DNA of 7,696 bases from Leptospira sp. (lineage in GTDB: Bacteria; Spirochaetota; Leptospiria; Leptospirales; Leptospiraceae), in contig JALOTI010000083.1 in NCBI GenBank assembly GCA_025457985.1, positions 1-7,696 on the forward strand, written 5' to 3'. The notes under the pieces are model-generated. The model saw only the letters and a list, made by a program, of their open reading frames with translations. It searched no databases and had not been told where the DNA came from. Shown piece by piece: positions 1-7,443 of the stretch (position 1 is its first letter; each line of letters begins with the position of its first letter). A program made the position numbers and the translations under genes.

Positions 1-972
1 GAGCTATTACTTAGGGAATTGGGTAGCAATTTAGAGGTCCCTATTCTAGCTCTAAATTCTCCGCCTGAGCTTGCTTACTTTTTTTTCATCGTACTATCCA
101 CTTTACGATTAGATATGGGTTTAGCGATTTTTATCGGATTTGTTTCTTGGGCTGAATATTTGGGAATCGTTTACTATTTATTGGAACAAACAAGTCCTGA
201 AGCTGTGGATCCACTTTTGTTTTCATTTCCAATTTACTTTGGTAAGGCGAATGTATTCTTAGTTGGTGGTTTTTTAGCGGCTTTTGTTTCGCGCCAAATA
301 CGAAATAGTTTTATTAATAGTTTGGCGGCCGAAACAGAAAAAAATCAAATTCGTGTATTGTTTGGGCAACATGTATCTCCTGAAGTCGTTAACACTTTGT
401 TACACCAAAGAGATGATTGGAATGGAGAAGAGAAACATGTTTGTATTTTGTTCTTTGATATACGTGATTTTACAAAATTTGCGGAAACCCAAAAACCAAC
501 GGATCTGATCCAATTCTTAAATAGACTTTTTCAGGAGATCATAGTCTGTATCAATCAGAACGGTGGTATTGTAAATAAATTTCTTGGTGATGGTTTTATG
601 GCTGTTTTTGGTGCTCCAATATCTAATGGAACGGATATCTATTCTTGCATACAAGCCGCATTGGCAATTCGCAAATGTATCCAAGAGCTGATAGAAAAAA
701 AAGAAATTCCATCGATTCGGATAGGTATGGGAATCCATAGTGGTGAAGTTGTAACTGGAACAGTCGGCTCGGTAGATAGAAAGGAATATACAGTCATCGG
801 GGATGTTGTAAACCTGGCAAGTCGTTTGGAACAGTTGACAAAAGAATATGCACGAGATGTAATCCTATCTGAACCTGTTGCCTCCGCACTTGATCCTTCC
901 ATTGTCGAATTGTTAGGAGAAACTCGGGTTAAAGGAAAGGAAAAACTTGTTCGAGTCTACGCATTAAAATAA
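1..972 (+). CDS. Membrane-anchored class III adenylate/guanylate cyclase (5' end cut by window)
   Basis: Class III nucleotidyl cyclase, expected to make cAMP or cGMP from the NTP with its catalytic domain in the cytoplasm. The reading frame is open to base 1, so the true start lies outside; the TTG at 19 is only the first start-like codon and is not proposed as the start. Residues here count from that TTG. Hydrophobic stretches at about 19-56 and 78-91 look like the last membrane helices. The catalytic domain covers about 112-290. Metal-binding aspartates are D147 (FFDIRDF) and D191 (LGDGF). The base-selecting pair is K187 and T258 (EYTVIGD), and the transition-state pair is N265 and R269 (VNLASRLE). 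Thr in place of the second base-contacting Asp is typical of class IIIb enzymes, which mostly use ATP and can be bicarbonate-responsive. All catalytic positions are present, so the enzyme should be active. ATP over GTP as substrate is inference. It ends 22 bases before the ABA4-like gene and is probably in one transcript with it. Confidence 0.93.
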   Translation, partial: ELLLRELGSNLEVPILALNSPPELAYFFFIVLSTLRLDMGLAIFIGFVSWAEYLGIVYYLLEQTSPEAVDPLLFSFPIYFGKANVFLVGGFLAAFVSRQIRNSFINSLAAETEKNQIRVLFGQHVSPEVVNTLLHQRDDWNGEEKHVCILFFDIRDFTKFAETQKPTDLIQFLNRLFQEIIVCINQNGGIVNKFLGDGFMAVFGAPISNGTDIYSCIQAALAIRKCIQELIEKKEIPSIRIGMGIHSGEVVTGTVGSVDRKEYTVIGDVVNLASRLEQLTKEYARDVILSEPVASALDPSIVELLGETRVKGKEKLVRVYALK

Positions 973-978
973 CACAAT

Positions 979-983
979 AAGGA
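979..983 (+). promoter_or_regulatory. Ribosome binding site of the ABA4-like gene
   Basis: AAGGA lies 11 bases before the ATG at 995, inside the short gap after the cyclase stop codon. It supports the chosen start and independent translation initiation within a shared transcript. Confidence 0.6.
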
Positions 984-994
984 TAAACTAAATC

Positions 995-1399
995 ATGACA
1001 CCAGATCGTATTTTTAAAATCGCAAACGCAATCGCACTTCCTCCTTGGATTTTGATGATTGTATTTCCTCATTGGTCCTATACAAAACTCGTAATCGATA
1101 GTTATGCTTTTCCGATTCTATTTGCCGTAATATACACAATTTTTATTGGAATGAGTCTAGGAAAATCGAAAGGAAACTTTCGAAGTTTGGAAGGCGTGGG
1201 TTCCTTATTTCGAAATAAAAATGCACTTTTAGCCGGTTGGTTGCACTATTTAGCATTTGATCTCTTGGTTGGTATGTATGAGTGGAGAGATGCTTTGGCG
1301 AACGATATGCCTCAATATCTGTTGATACAAGCACTTTTCTTTACTTTGATGTTTGGTCCTTTTGGTTTTTTACTCTATTTAGGCATTCGGTTTATCTGA
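995..1399 (+). CDS. ABA4-like (DUF4281) small integral membrane protein
   Basis: A 134-residue protein that is nearly all membrane. Helices are at about 11-27, 38-54, 78-96 and 107-130. The pattern fits the ABA4-like family: an N-terminal ANAIALPPWIL segment, a middle NFRSLEGVGSLF stretch, then AGWLHYLAFDL with nearby acidic and basic residues, and a C-terminal TLMFGPFGFLLYL. In plants ABA4 is needed for neoxanthin formation. Bacterial members are mostly uncharacterised, and a carotenoid or lipid role here would be a guess. Length is normal for bacterial members and the protein looks intact. The ATG is preceded by an AAGGA ribosome binding site, with no competing upstream start. The gene sits 22 bases after the cyclase and is likely co-transcribed with it. 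About 70 bases, including a probable new promoter, separate it from the metal-efflux genes, so it need not belong to that operon. Confidence 0.82.
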   Translation: MTPDRIFKIANAIALPPWILMIVFPHWSYTKLVIDSYAFPILFAVIYTIFIGMSLGKSKGNFRSLEGVGSLFRNKNALLAGWLHYLAFDLLVGMYEWRDALANDMPQYLLIQALFFTLMFGPFGFLLYLGIRFI

Positions 1400-1433
1400 T
1401 TCCATCTATCGGAAGTTCACTTTACAAAAAGGA

Positions 1434-1462
1434 TTGATTTTATCTGAAGTAGTCTGCATAAT
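1434..1462 (+). promoter_or_regulatory. Putative sigma70-type promoter of the metal-efflux operon
   Basis: TTGATT at 1434-1439 (four of six consensus bases) and CATAAT at 1457-1462 (five of six) are separated by 17 bases, the ideal spacing. Transcription would begin around 1468-1470, which falls on the ATG of the next gene at 1469. It is the best-formed promoter noticed in the window and sits in the only gap before the efflux genes. A short direct repeat TCTG (1443-1446 and 1453-1456, ten bases apart) lies in the spacer; whether it binds a regulator is unknown. No regulator gene is visible nearby. Confidence 0.5.
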
Positions 1463-1468
1463 TTTTAC

Positions 1469-1867
1469 ATGTGGAAGTGGAGAGCAAAAAATCAACAAAG
1501 GGTGCTTGTACCAGTTTGGACGTTTTTGCTCCTTTTCTCCGTACACTTCCTCTACCAACGCATTGTTGACAATGAGTCCACCTGTGGGGGATTGGGTGTT
1601 ACCGAATCGCATTGTCCTTATGCATTTTTAGACCATATACAAGGCCACGCAGACCACGAAGCAGGGGAAGATGGCGAACATACAGAACATGTTTGCCTTA
1701 CCTGTCCCTGTAATGTTGCTATCTTCTTCTCTGACAATATCTATCTTTCCCAAATTTTTGCTCACGTAAGTATACTATACGTCCATGTTTACCTTTCGAG
1801 CAAAGTATGGGAAGAGTATCCCGATTTTCTCTTTCGCCCACCCAAGTTTCTAAGATCTTTTTCCTAA
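1469..1867 (+). CDS. Small Cys/His-rich membrane-anchored or secreted protein at the head of the efflux operon
   Basis: Not assigned to a family with certainty. The 132-residue product begins with a basic stretch (MWKWRAKNQQR) and a hydrophobic segment at about 12-29, which reads as a signal anchor or uncleaved signal peptide, placing the rest outside the inner membrane. Residues 48-81 are packed with potential metal ligands: H48, C49, H56, H60, H63, H71, H74, C76, C79 and C81, mixed with acidic residues, ending in a C-x2-C-x-C motif. A second hydrophobic stretch lies at about 92-110, and the tail carries FRPP. Small proteins with CP or CxxC motifs and an R-x-P-P tail (for example the DUF2946 type) often precede czcC genes, so this may be a distant analogue. 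It is only 25 bases before the czcC-like start, so a role in metal binding or efflux is inferred from context. ATG 1469 is the first in-frame ATG after the TGA at 1445-1447. It has no clear Shine-Dalgarno, so the start is less certain than the gene. Confidence 0.7.
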   Translation: MWKWRAKNQQRVLVPVWTFLLLFSVHFLYQRIVDNESTCGGLGVTESHCPYAFLDHIQGHADHEAGEDGEHTEHVCLTCPCNVAIFFSDNIYLSQIFAHVSILYVHVYLSSKVWEEYPDFLFRPPKFLRSFS

Positions 1868-1882
1868 GACCTATTCGAAACT

Positions 1883-1888
1883 AGGGGG
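1883..1888 (+). promoter_or_regulatory. Ribosome binding site of the czcC-like gene
   Basis: AGGGGG lies four bases before the ATG at 1893. The spacing is short but the purine run is the only one in the gap, and this start gives a proper signal peptide. Confidence 0.5.
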
Positions 1889-1892
1889 CTCT

Positions 1893-3218
1893 ATGCATAG
1901 AGTACAAACTGTACGTTATCGCGTACGAATTTATAGTATCTTAATAATTTTTTTCTCATTTCTTCCTTTATATACAGAGGAGAATCCAACACCTACGGCC
2001 TTCTGCCAAAACAAAACTTCTTTACTGGAGGTAAGCCATTGTTTGGCGGTTCATACACCAGAGGTGCGGATGGAGGAAATCAAACTCAAAGAAATCTCTG
2101 GCCGCAAACGGATCGCATCCTATCTCTTTCCATCCAATCCTTCTCTAAACGGATATCTCAGTTCTCGCGAAGGAGGGCCCGGATTTTTGCCAGGGACAGG
2201 AACCCAAATGGCAGGCAATTTCCAAGTCCTTGTAAACCAAGAAATCTATACCAATGGCAAACGAGAGATTTTACAACAGATTGCGGACGAAGAATTTCGA
2301 ATCCAAGTTTTACGATTGGAAACGATCCGAAGGACAGTGGAATATGATATCTTAAAAAAAATTACCCGCTTTCGCTTTTTGCAATGGGAAGAGAAAAACA
2401 GTTTAGACACCTTACATCTGGTCCAAGAAATCAAACGGATTTCCAAAGCTCGCGTCAAAGAAGGTCTATCCCCTGGAATTGAAGAATCCCTTGCGGAGGC
2501 AGAGGAGATCCGGATTTACAAACTTTGGATCCAAATCCACAGACTCTACCAAAATGCACAATCGGAACTGGAAATCCTCTTTGGTGGAACTCTTCCCAAC
2601 TTCCCCTATGGAGAACAAAAATGGAAATTGCCCCTGGCATTCCCAAAAGAAAAAGACGAACTCCTTGTGTTTGCTTTGAAACGAAGGCCCGAGGTCCAAA
2701 TCTCCCTAGAAGAAATTGCTATGGGAATTTTACACCAAACTCAAATCAGGCGAGAAAGGGTACCCAATCTCAGTTTGGGTGCATTTGCCCAAAATGATGG
2801 ATTCAACGAACGTGTTGTAGGTGGGATGATTACGATGCCTATTATCGTATGGAGGGATTTTTCCGGTGAGATAGAAGTGAATAAGGCAAAGGTAGAGAGC
2901 CTACGAGAAAAACAAGAATTTACAGCTAGGATGGTTAAAAGAGAATCTTTGGTAGCCCTCACAAACTATCTCACCCTTACAGAAGAACTTAAGTTATATG
3001 ATGAAAACAAAATGGAACGGGCGGATTCCGATATCAAAAACCTCCAAGAAGCCATCCGCTTGGGAAAAATCCGGCTCATCGACGCCATCAACCAACAAAG
3101 AATCCTATTGCAAACCAAACTCCATTACATCAATACAAAATCCGAATATGAACTCTCCGAACTTGAGTTGTACAGAGTACTCGGTTATGACTCCCAAGAA
3201 TTGGTATCTAAACAATGA
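1893..3218 (+). CDS. czcC: TolC-family outer-membrane channel of a heavy-metal RND exporter (CzcC-like)
   Basis: Outer-membrane factor that would form the trimeric exit duct of a CzcCBA-type exporter. The 441-residue product has a basic N-terminus and a hydrophobic core at about 13-27, a signal peptide. Next comes the usual opening of the family: a SLLEVSHCLAVHTPEVR helix and, at about 71-85, an R-x4-YLFPSNPSL segment. Two long alpha-helical repeats follow, at about 120-232 and 262-432, separated by a Pro/Gly-rich link (GGTLPNFPYG). The second repeat contains RRPEVQISLEEIAM, a beta-strand part (NLSLGAFAQNDGFNERVVGGMITMPI) and AIRLGKIRLIDAINQQR. This matches the outer-membrane efflux protein fold, and the length is normal. 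C38 and C50 flank the first mature helix and could pair in a disulfide, which is inference. The stop codon overlaps the czcB-like start by ATGA, implying translational coupling. czcC is used as a family-level name. Confidence 0.88.
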   Translation: MHRVQTVRYRVRIYSILIIFFSFLPLYTEENPTPTAFCQNKTSLLEVSHCLAVHTPEVRMEEIKLKEISGRKRIASYLFPSNPSLNGYLSSREGGPGFLPGTGTQMAGNFQVLVNQEIYTNGKREILQQIADEEFRIQVLRLETIRRTVEYDILKKITRFRFLQWEEKNSLDTLHLVQEIKRISKARVKEGLSPGIEESLAEAEEIRIYKLWIQIHRLYQNAQSELEILFGGTLPNFPYGEQKWKLPLAFPKEKDELLVFALKRRPEVQISLEEIAMGILHQTQIRRERVPNLSLGAFAQNDGFNERVVGGMITMPIIVWRDFSGEIEVNKAKVESLREKQEFTARMVKRESLVALTNYLTLTEELKLYDENKMERADSDIKNLQEAIRLGKIRLIDAINQQRILLQTKLHYINTKSEYELSELELYRVLGYDSQELVSKQ

Positions 3219-4351
3219 AATTATCCCTCAAACATATCGCCTCTCTCTTCCTTTTGCTAAGCCTCATGTATTATTTTTGGACTTCCTCTGACAAACCGAT
3301 CCAAACAGAAAAAGCTCAATCCGAATCCGAAGTTTTTCTTTCGGAAAAAGAGATTTTTACTTTAGGTATCCAGAAAGAAACCGCCACCAAACAACGATTT
3401 TGGGAAACTGTGGAAATCATGGGTGAAACAGAAGCCCCACCCGACGCCATGGCAGATGTCAATACTAGAGTTCCTGGTCGTATTACGCGTGTTTATTTTG
3501 TCGAAGGGGATAAAATCCAAAAGGGGCAAAAATTGGTTCAAATTGAATCACCTGAAATGGCAAAATTAAAATCTAGTTTTCTCGTTGCCAGGTCCAAACA
3601 CAGGGCTGCCGAAGAAAACCTTAAGCGTATCCAAAACTTGGTGAATATGAACTTGGCCGCAAAACAAGAATATATTGATGCGGAATCGCAATTTCGTGTT
3701 TTAGAATCGGAAAAAAATGCCGCAGAAGAAGCCTTACGAGTCAACGGAATTCCCTTTGATGGAACAAATTCAGGCTCCTTTACTGTATTTGCTCCCAGGT
3801 CTGGCATTGCCCTCACACGAACAGCAATCCCTGGTTCTCTCGTTCAAGGGAACCATATCCTCACAACAATCGCCGATCTCAATGTACTTTGGTTCCAAGG
3901 AAAAATCTTTGAAAAGGATCTTTCTTTGGTTTCCGAGGGAAAGGAAGCAGAGATTCAACTCACTGCCTTTCCTGACCTAATTTTTCCAGCTAAGGTAGAC
4001 CATATTGGAGAAAAGGTAGATCCAAACACAAGGACTGTACACGCACGTTTGGTCTTTCAGAATACAAAGAGGAAGGCAAAAATTGGACTCTTTGGCAAAG
4101 CTCTCCTTCGCATAACAGAGAAAGAACGTTTCCTCTTGCCGGAATCTGCCGTAGTAAACCACCTAAACAAACAGTATATTTTTTTACTCTCAAATAAAAA
4201 TAGTTTTCGATGGACGGAAGTCAAAACGGGAATCCGTAAGGAAACAAAGGTTGAGATTTTGGAAGGAATTTCTGAAGGAGAGACCTTTGTGAGCCAAGGC
4301 GCCTTTCGGTTGAAGGCGATTTTGTTTAAGACAACGTTTGGAGAGGAATGA
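3215..4351 (+). CDS. czcB: Periplasmic adaptor (membrane fusion protein) of a heavy-metal RND exporter (CzcB-like)
   Basis: Links the inner-membrane pump to the outer-membrane channel. The 378 residues begin with an N-terminal hydrophobic segment at about 8-22, a signal peptide or membrane anchor; there is no cysteine for a lipoprotein site. The first half of the lipoyl domain is at about 81-112 (VPGRITRVYFVEGDKIQKGQ). A short alpha-helical hairpin runs about 113-173, with the second lipoyl half at about 188-222 (FTVFAPRSGIALTRTAIPGS). The beta-barrel is at about 223-300 with the family signature VDPNTRTVHARLV, and the membrane-proximal domain is at about 305-370. The order and length are standard for CzcB-like adaptors. 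No His-rich or Met-rich N-terminal metal site is seen, unlike some CzcB and CusB proteins. The gene overlaps both neighbours by four bases (ATGA), and its own start lacks a strong Shine-Dalgarno, so it likely depends on coupling to czcC translation. Confidence 0.91.
   Translation: MKLSLKHIASLFLLLSLMYYFWTSSDKPIQTEKAQSESEVFLSEKEIFTLGIQKETATKQRFWETVEIMGETEAPPDAMADVNTRVPGRITRVYFVEGDKIQKGQKLVQIESPEMAKLKSSFLVARSKHRAAEENLKRIQNLVNMNLAAKQEYIDAESQFRVLESEKNAAEEALRVNGIPFDGTNSGSFTVFAPRSGIALTRTAIPGSLVQGNHILTTIADLNVLWFQGKIFEKDLSLVSEGKEAEIQLTAFPDLIFPAKVDHIGEKVDPNTRTVHARLVFQNTKRKAKIGLFGKALLRITEKERFLLPESAVVNHLNKQYIFLLSNKNSFRWTEVKTGIRKETKVEILEGISEGETFVSQGAFRLKAILFKTTFGEE
4340..4346 (+). promoter_or_regulatory. 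Ribosome binding site of the czcA-like gene
   Basis: GGAGAGG ends one base before ATG 4348 and four bases before a second, adjacent ATG at 4351. The GGAG core is better spaced from 4351, so translation may begin there; the two starts differ by a single methionine. Confidence 0.6.
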
Positions 4352-7300
4352 TGGAATTTTTAACGCAGATCCTTCGCTTCTCATTAGCACATAAGGCACT
4401 TGTACTTTTATCAACTTTTTTGTTGGTTTGTTTTGGGCTTTATGCCACCTATCAGTTGAAAGTGGATGCAGTTCCAGATATTACAAATGTACAAGTTCAG
4501 GTTGTAACGACCTCTCCTTCTCTTTCTGCTTTAGAAATAGAGCAATACATCAGTTTACCCGTGGAACGGGCAATTACGGGTATACCCAATCTGGTTGAAG
4601 TTCGATCTGTATCGCGGTATGGCTTTTCCTTGGTAACAGCTGTATTCACAGACGGAAGTGATCTTTTTAAATGCCGTCAGTTGGTAAGTGAAAAATTGGC
4701 GGAAGCCCAAGAAAGTATTCCACCTAACTTTGGGAAACCCACGTTAGCTCCGATCACTACGGGACTAGGCGAAGTATACCAATTTACTCTAGAAAGTGAA
4801 ATCCACAACCCTCTAGAGCTTACAACCTATCTCAATTGGTACATCAATCCGCAGCTTAAAACGGTTCCAGGTATTGTGGAAGTAAATAGTTTTGGAGGAT
4901 TTAACAAACAATACCAAATCCTTGTGAACCCAGAGAAAGCTACAGCCGTTGGAATTTCCCTATCCGATATCATTAAGGCAATAGAGACAAACAATCGTTC
5001 TACGGGAAGTGGGTATTTGGAAAAAGCAGAAGAACAGTGGATTTTAGGAAGTAACGGACTTTTGTTAACTCCAAATGATTTTGCAAAGATACGTGTTGGA
5101 ACCACAAACGATGGTTTTCCCATTTTTTTAGAAACCATGGCAACAGTAACAGAGGGGTATAGTTTACGAAAGGGTGCCGCGACCTCCAATGGGAACTCTG
5201 AAGTTGTTGGAGCCGTAACCTTAATGCTTCTCGGAGAAAATTCTCTGCAAGTTACTAAAGCTGTCCAAAAGAAAGTTCTTGAAATACAGAAGACTTTACC
5301 CAAAGGAATGTCGATAAAACCCTTCTATGATCGTTCGATCATGGTAAAAAATACCTTACGAACCATCCTTTGGAACCTTTTGGAAGGAGCAATTTTAGTT
5401 ATTATTATACTCTTTGTTATGTTAGGTGATCTTCGTTCCGGGATAGTTATCGCCTTGGTCATTCCCTTGGCTATGTTATTTGCAATCCTCTGTATGTTTT
5501 TAAGAGATTTACCTGCCAATCTTATGTCGATGGGAGCCATTGACTTTGGACTCATTGTGGACGGAGCAGTTATTCTAGTAGAAAATGCGCATAGGCACCT
5601 ACGAAAAGTTAGACTACAATCCAAGGAAGATTTAAACCAAGAAAAAATCGACCAAACCATCCTAAGTTCTGCCATTGAAGTACGAAAGGCAACTATTTTT
5701 GGTGAAATTATCATTGCCCTCGTTTACCTTCCGATTCTCACCTTAAGTGGGACAGAAGGAAAAATGTTCATCCCTATGGCAACTACCGTACTATTTGCAC
5801 TCTTTGGTTCTTTCTTTTTGACACTCACTACGATCCCCGTATTGACTTCACTTTTCTTAAAACCTTCGGTGGCAAAGGAAGAAGAAACCAAACTGTTCCA
5901 AAAGATCCACCGATGGTATGAACCAAAGTTGGAGAAAGTAATCGTAGATCCCAAACCCATCTTTTGGAGTTCTGGTTTCGTGTTAACCATTACTGTTGTT
6001 CTGATTTGGAATATGGGTGGGGAATTTCTCCCAAAACTGGATGAAGGGAATCTACTTATCGAAGTGAGCCGTCTCCCTTCAACAACTCTGACGGAGTCTG
6101 TGTCCTCTTCCCTTCGGATGGAGAAGGCACTTCTTGAATCGATTCCGGAAATCCAAAATATAGTATCTCGCTCAGGATCTCCAGAACTTGCGATTGAACC
6201 CATGGGTGTGGAAAAAACAGATATGTATTTAGGACTAAAGCCGAGATCTGAATGGAGTCTATCCAAAGAAGAGTTAGAATCTAAAATCGAATCCGTTTTG
6301 AAATCTGCAGGTCCCGAGATCGCCTTTGGTCTTTCCCAACCCATAGAAATGAGAAACAATGAAATTATGGCAGGTATTCGTGCCGATGTGGGTATTAAAA
6401 TTTTTGGCGAAGATCTTTTGGTTTTAAAGGAGCTCGCCGAACAAGTATCAGATTTAGTTGGACAAGAAACGGGAGTGGTAAACCTAAGAATAGATCAGAT
6501 TTCAGGATTGGAATATGTTCGGATCCGGCCAGACCGAGAGAGACTCGCCCGCTTCCAAATCAGTATAGACGAATTCAACCAAGTTGTTGGTTCTTTGTCT
6601 GCTGGTGTTTTTGCTGGAATTGTTTATGAAGGTATGAAACGGTTTCCGATCCATGTAAAAACCGAAACCAAACCAGACTTGAATAGGATCCGTAGTATTC
6701 CCATCACAACCCAAAAAAACAATTTTGTCCCCTTAGGAGAATTAGCCTCCGTTCAATTGGAGGAAGGACCCGTTCAAATCTACCACCAAAACCAAAATCG
6801 TTATGCTTTGGTCCAGTTCAATATCCGTGGCAAAGACATGGTAAGCACCGTACAAAATGTACAAAATACTTTAAATGCTAAATTTCAGCTTCCACCTGGT
6901 TATCATTACAGTCTCGGTGGGGAATTTCAAAAGTTTTCCTCTGCAATGGGTACTTTGAAAGTAGTAGTTCCGATAACATTGTTTGTTATTTTTTGTTTGT
7001 TGTATTTTGCTTTTTCGGATTTGGCTATGGCAGGTTTAATTTTTTTAAATATTCCATTTGCTATTACCGGAGGAGTTCTCCTTTTGTTTATCCGCAGTTT
7101 GCCCTTTAGCATTTCAGCTGGCATCGGGTTTATTGCGCTCTTCGGTGTAGCTGTGTTAAATGGTCTTGTGCTTGTTAGCTTTATACTGGATTTGGAAGCA
7201 GAAGGAATCCCATCTGCTTTTGCTGCACGAAAGGCAAGCCTAACTAGATTACGACCTGTCCTGACCACGGCCCTCCTTGCCTCCATTGGATTTGTTCCTA

Positions 7301-7443
7301 TGGCTCTCAGTACTTCCCCAGGAGCCGAAGTGCAAAGGCCACTCGCGACAGTCGTCATTGGAGGACTTATGACTTGTAGCCTGCTTACCTTGTTTGTGTT
7401 GCCAGCTATATACCTTTGGTTTCGAAAAAAGAAGTTAACATAA
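4348..7443 (+). CDS. czcA: Heavy-metal efflux RND pump, CzcA family (HME1-like)
   Basis: Proton-driven inner-membrane pump moving divalent metal ions out through the adaptor and channel encoded just upstream. The 1031 residues show the full RND plan of 12 helices: one at about 13-32, a group at 342-413, a pair at 450-504, one at 538-555, a group at 870-945 and a final pair at 968-1024. Large periplasmic loops lie at about 40-340 and 557-868. The N-terminal signature is VDAVPDITNVQVQV. Helix 4 carries AIDFGLIVDGAVILVEN with D399, D405 and E412, at the same spacing as the essential D402/D408/E415 of Cupriavidus CzcA. This DFG-type motif marks Co/Zn/Cd (or Ni) pumps rather than Cu/Ag pumps. The periplasmic segment EMRNNEIMAGIRADVGIKIFG resembles CzcA; by hand alignment E672 falls where CusA has its metal-binding M672. 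It looks complete and intact. The exact metal is inference. The start overlaps the czcB stop by ATGA. Confidence 0.94.
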   Translation: MMEFLTQILRFSLAHKALVLLSTFLLVCFGLYATYQLKVDAVPDITNVQVQVVTTSPSLSALEIEQYISLPVERAITGIPNLVEVRSVSRYGFSLVTAVFTDGSDLFKCRQLVSEKLAEAQESIPPNFGKPTLAPITTGLGEVYQFTLESEIHNPLELTTYLNWYINPQLKTVPGIVEVNSFGGFNKQYQILVNPEKATAVGISLSDIIKAIETNNRSTGSGYLEKAEEQWILGSNGLLLTPNDFAKIRVGTTNDGFPIFLETMATVTEGYSLRKGAATSNGNSEVVGAVTLMLLGENSLQVTKAVQKKVLEIQKTLPKGMSIKPFYDRSIMVKNTLRTILWNLLEGAILVIIILFVMLGDLRSGIVIALVIPLAMLFAILCMFLRDLPANLMSMGAIDFGLIVDGAVILVENAHRHLRKVRLQSKEDLNQEKIDQTILSSAIEVRKATIFGEIIIALVYLPILTLSGTEGKMFIPMATTVLFALFGSFFLTLTTIPVLTSLFLKPSVAKEEETKLFQKIHRWYEPKLEKVIVDPKPIFWSSGFVLTITVVLIWNMGGEFLPKLDEGNLLIEVSRLPSTTLTESVSSSLRMEKALLESIPEIQNIVSRSGSPELAIEPMGVEKTDMYLGLKPRSEWSLSKEELESKIESVLKSAGPEIAFGLSQPIEMRNNEIMAGIRADVGIKIFGEDLLVLKELAEQVSDLVGQETGVVNLRIDQISGLEYVRIRPDRERLARFQISIDEFNQVVGSLSAGVFAGIVYEGMKRFPIHVKTETKPDLNRIRSIPITTQKNNFVPLGELASVQLEEGPVQIYHQNQNRYALVQFNIRGKDMVSTVQNVQNTLNAKFQLPPGYHYSLGGEFQKFSSAMGTLKVVVPITLFVIFCLLYFAFSDLAMAGLIFLNIPFAITGGVLLLFIRSLPFSISAGIGFIALFGVAVLNGLVLVSFILDLEAEGIPSAFAARKASLTRLRPVLTTALLASIGFVPMALSTSPGAEVQRPLATVVIGGLMTCSLLTLFVLPAIYLWFRKKKLT

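Noticed and set aside
1421..1469. Repeated TTTACA (1421-1426 and 1464-1469) as an operator pair
   Set aside because: A hexamer repeated once in AT-rich DNA at a 43-base offset is likely by chance, and it shows no dyad symmetry.
5724..6359. A 211-codon open frame on the minus strand inside czcA
   Set aside because: It is fully antisense to conserved pump sequence, with no protein-like domain pattern and no supporting ribosome binding site noticed.
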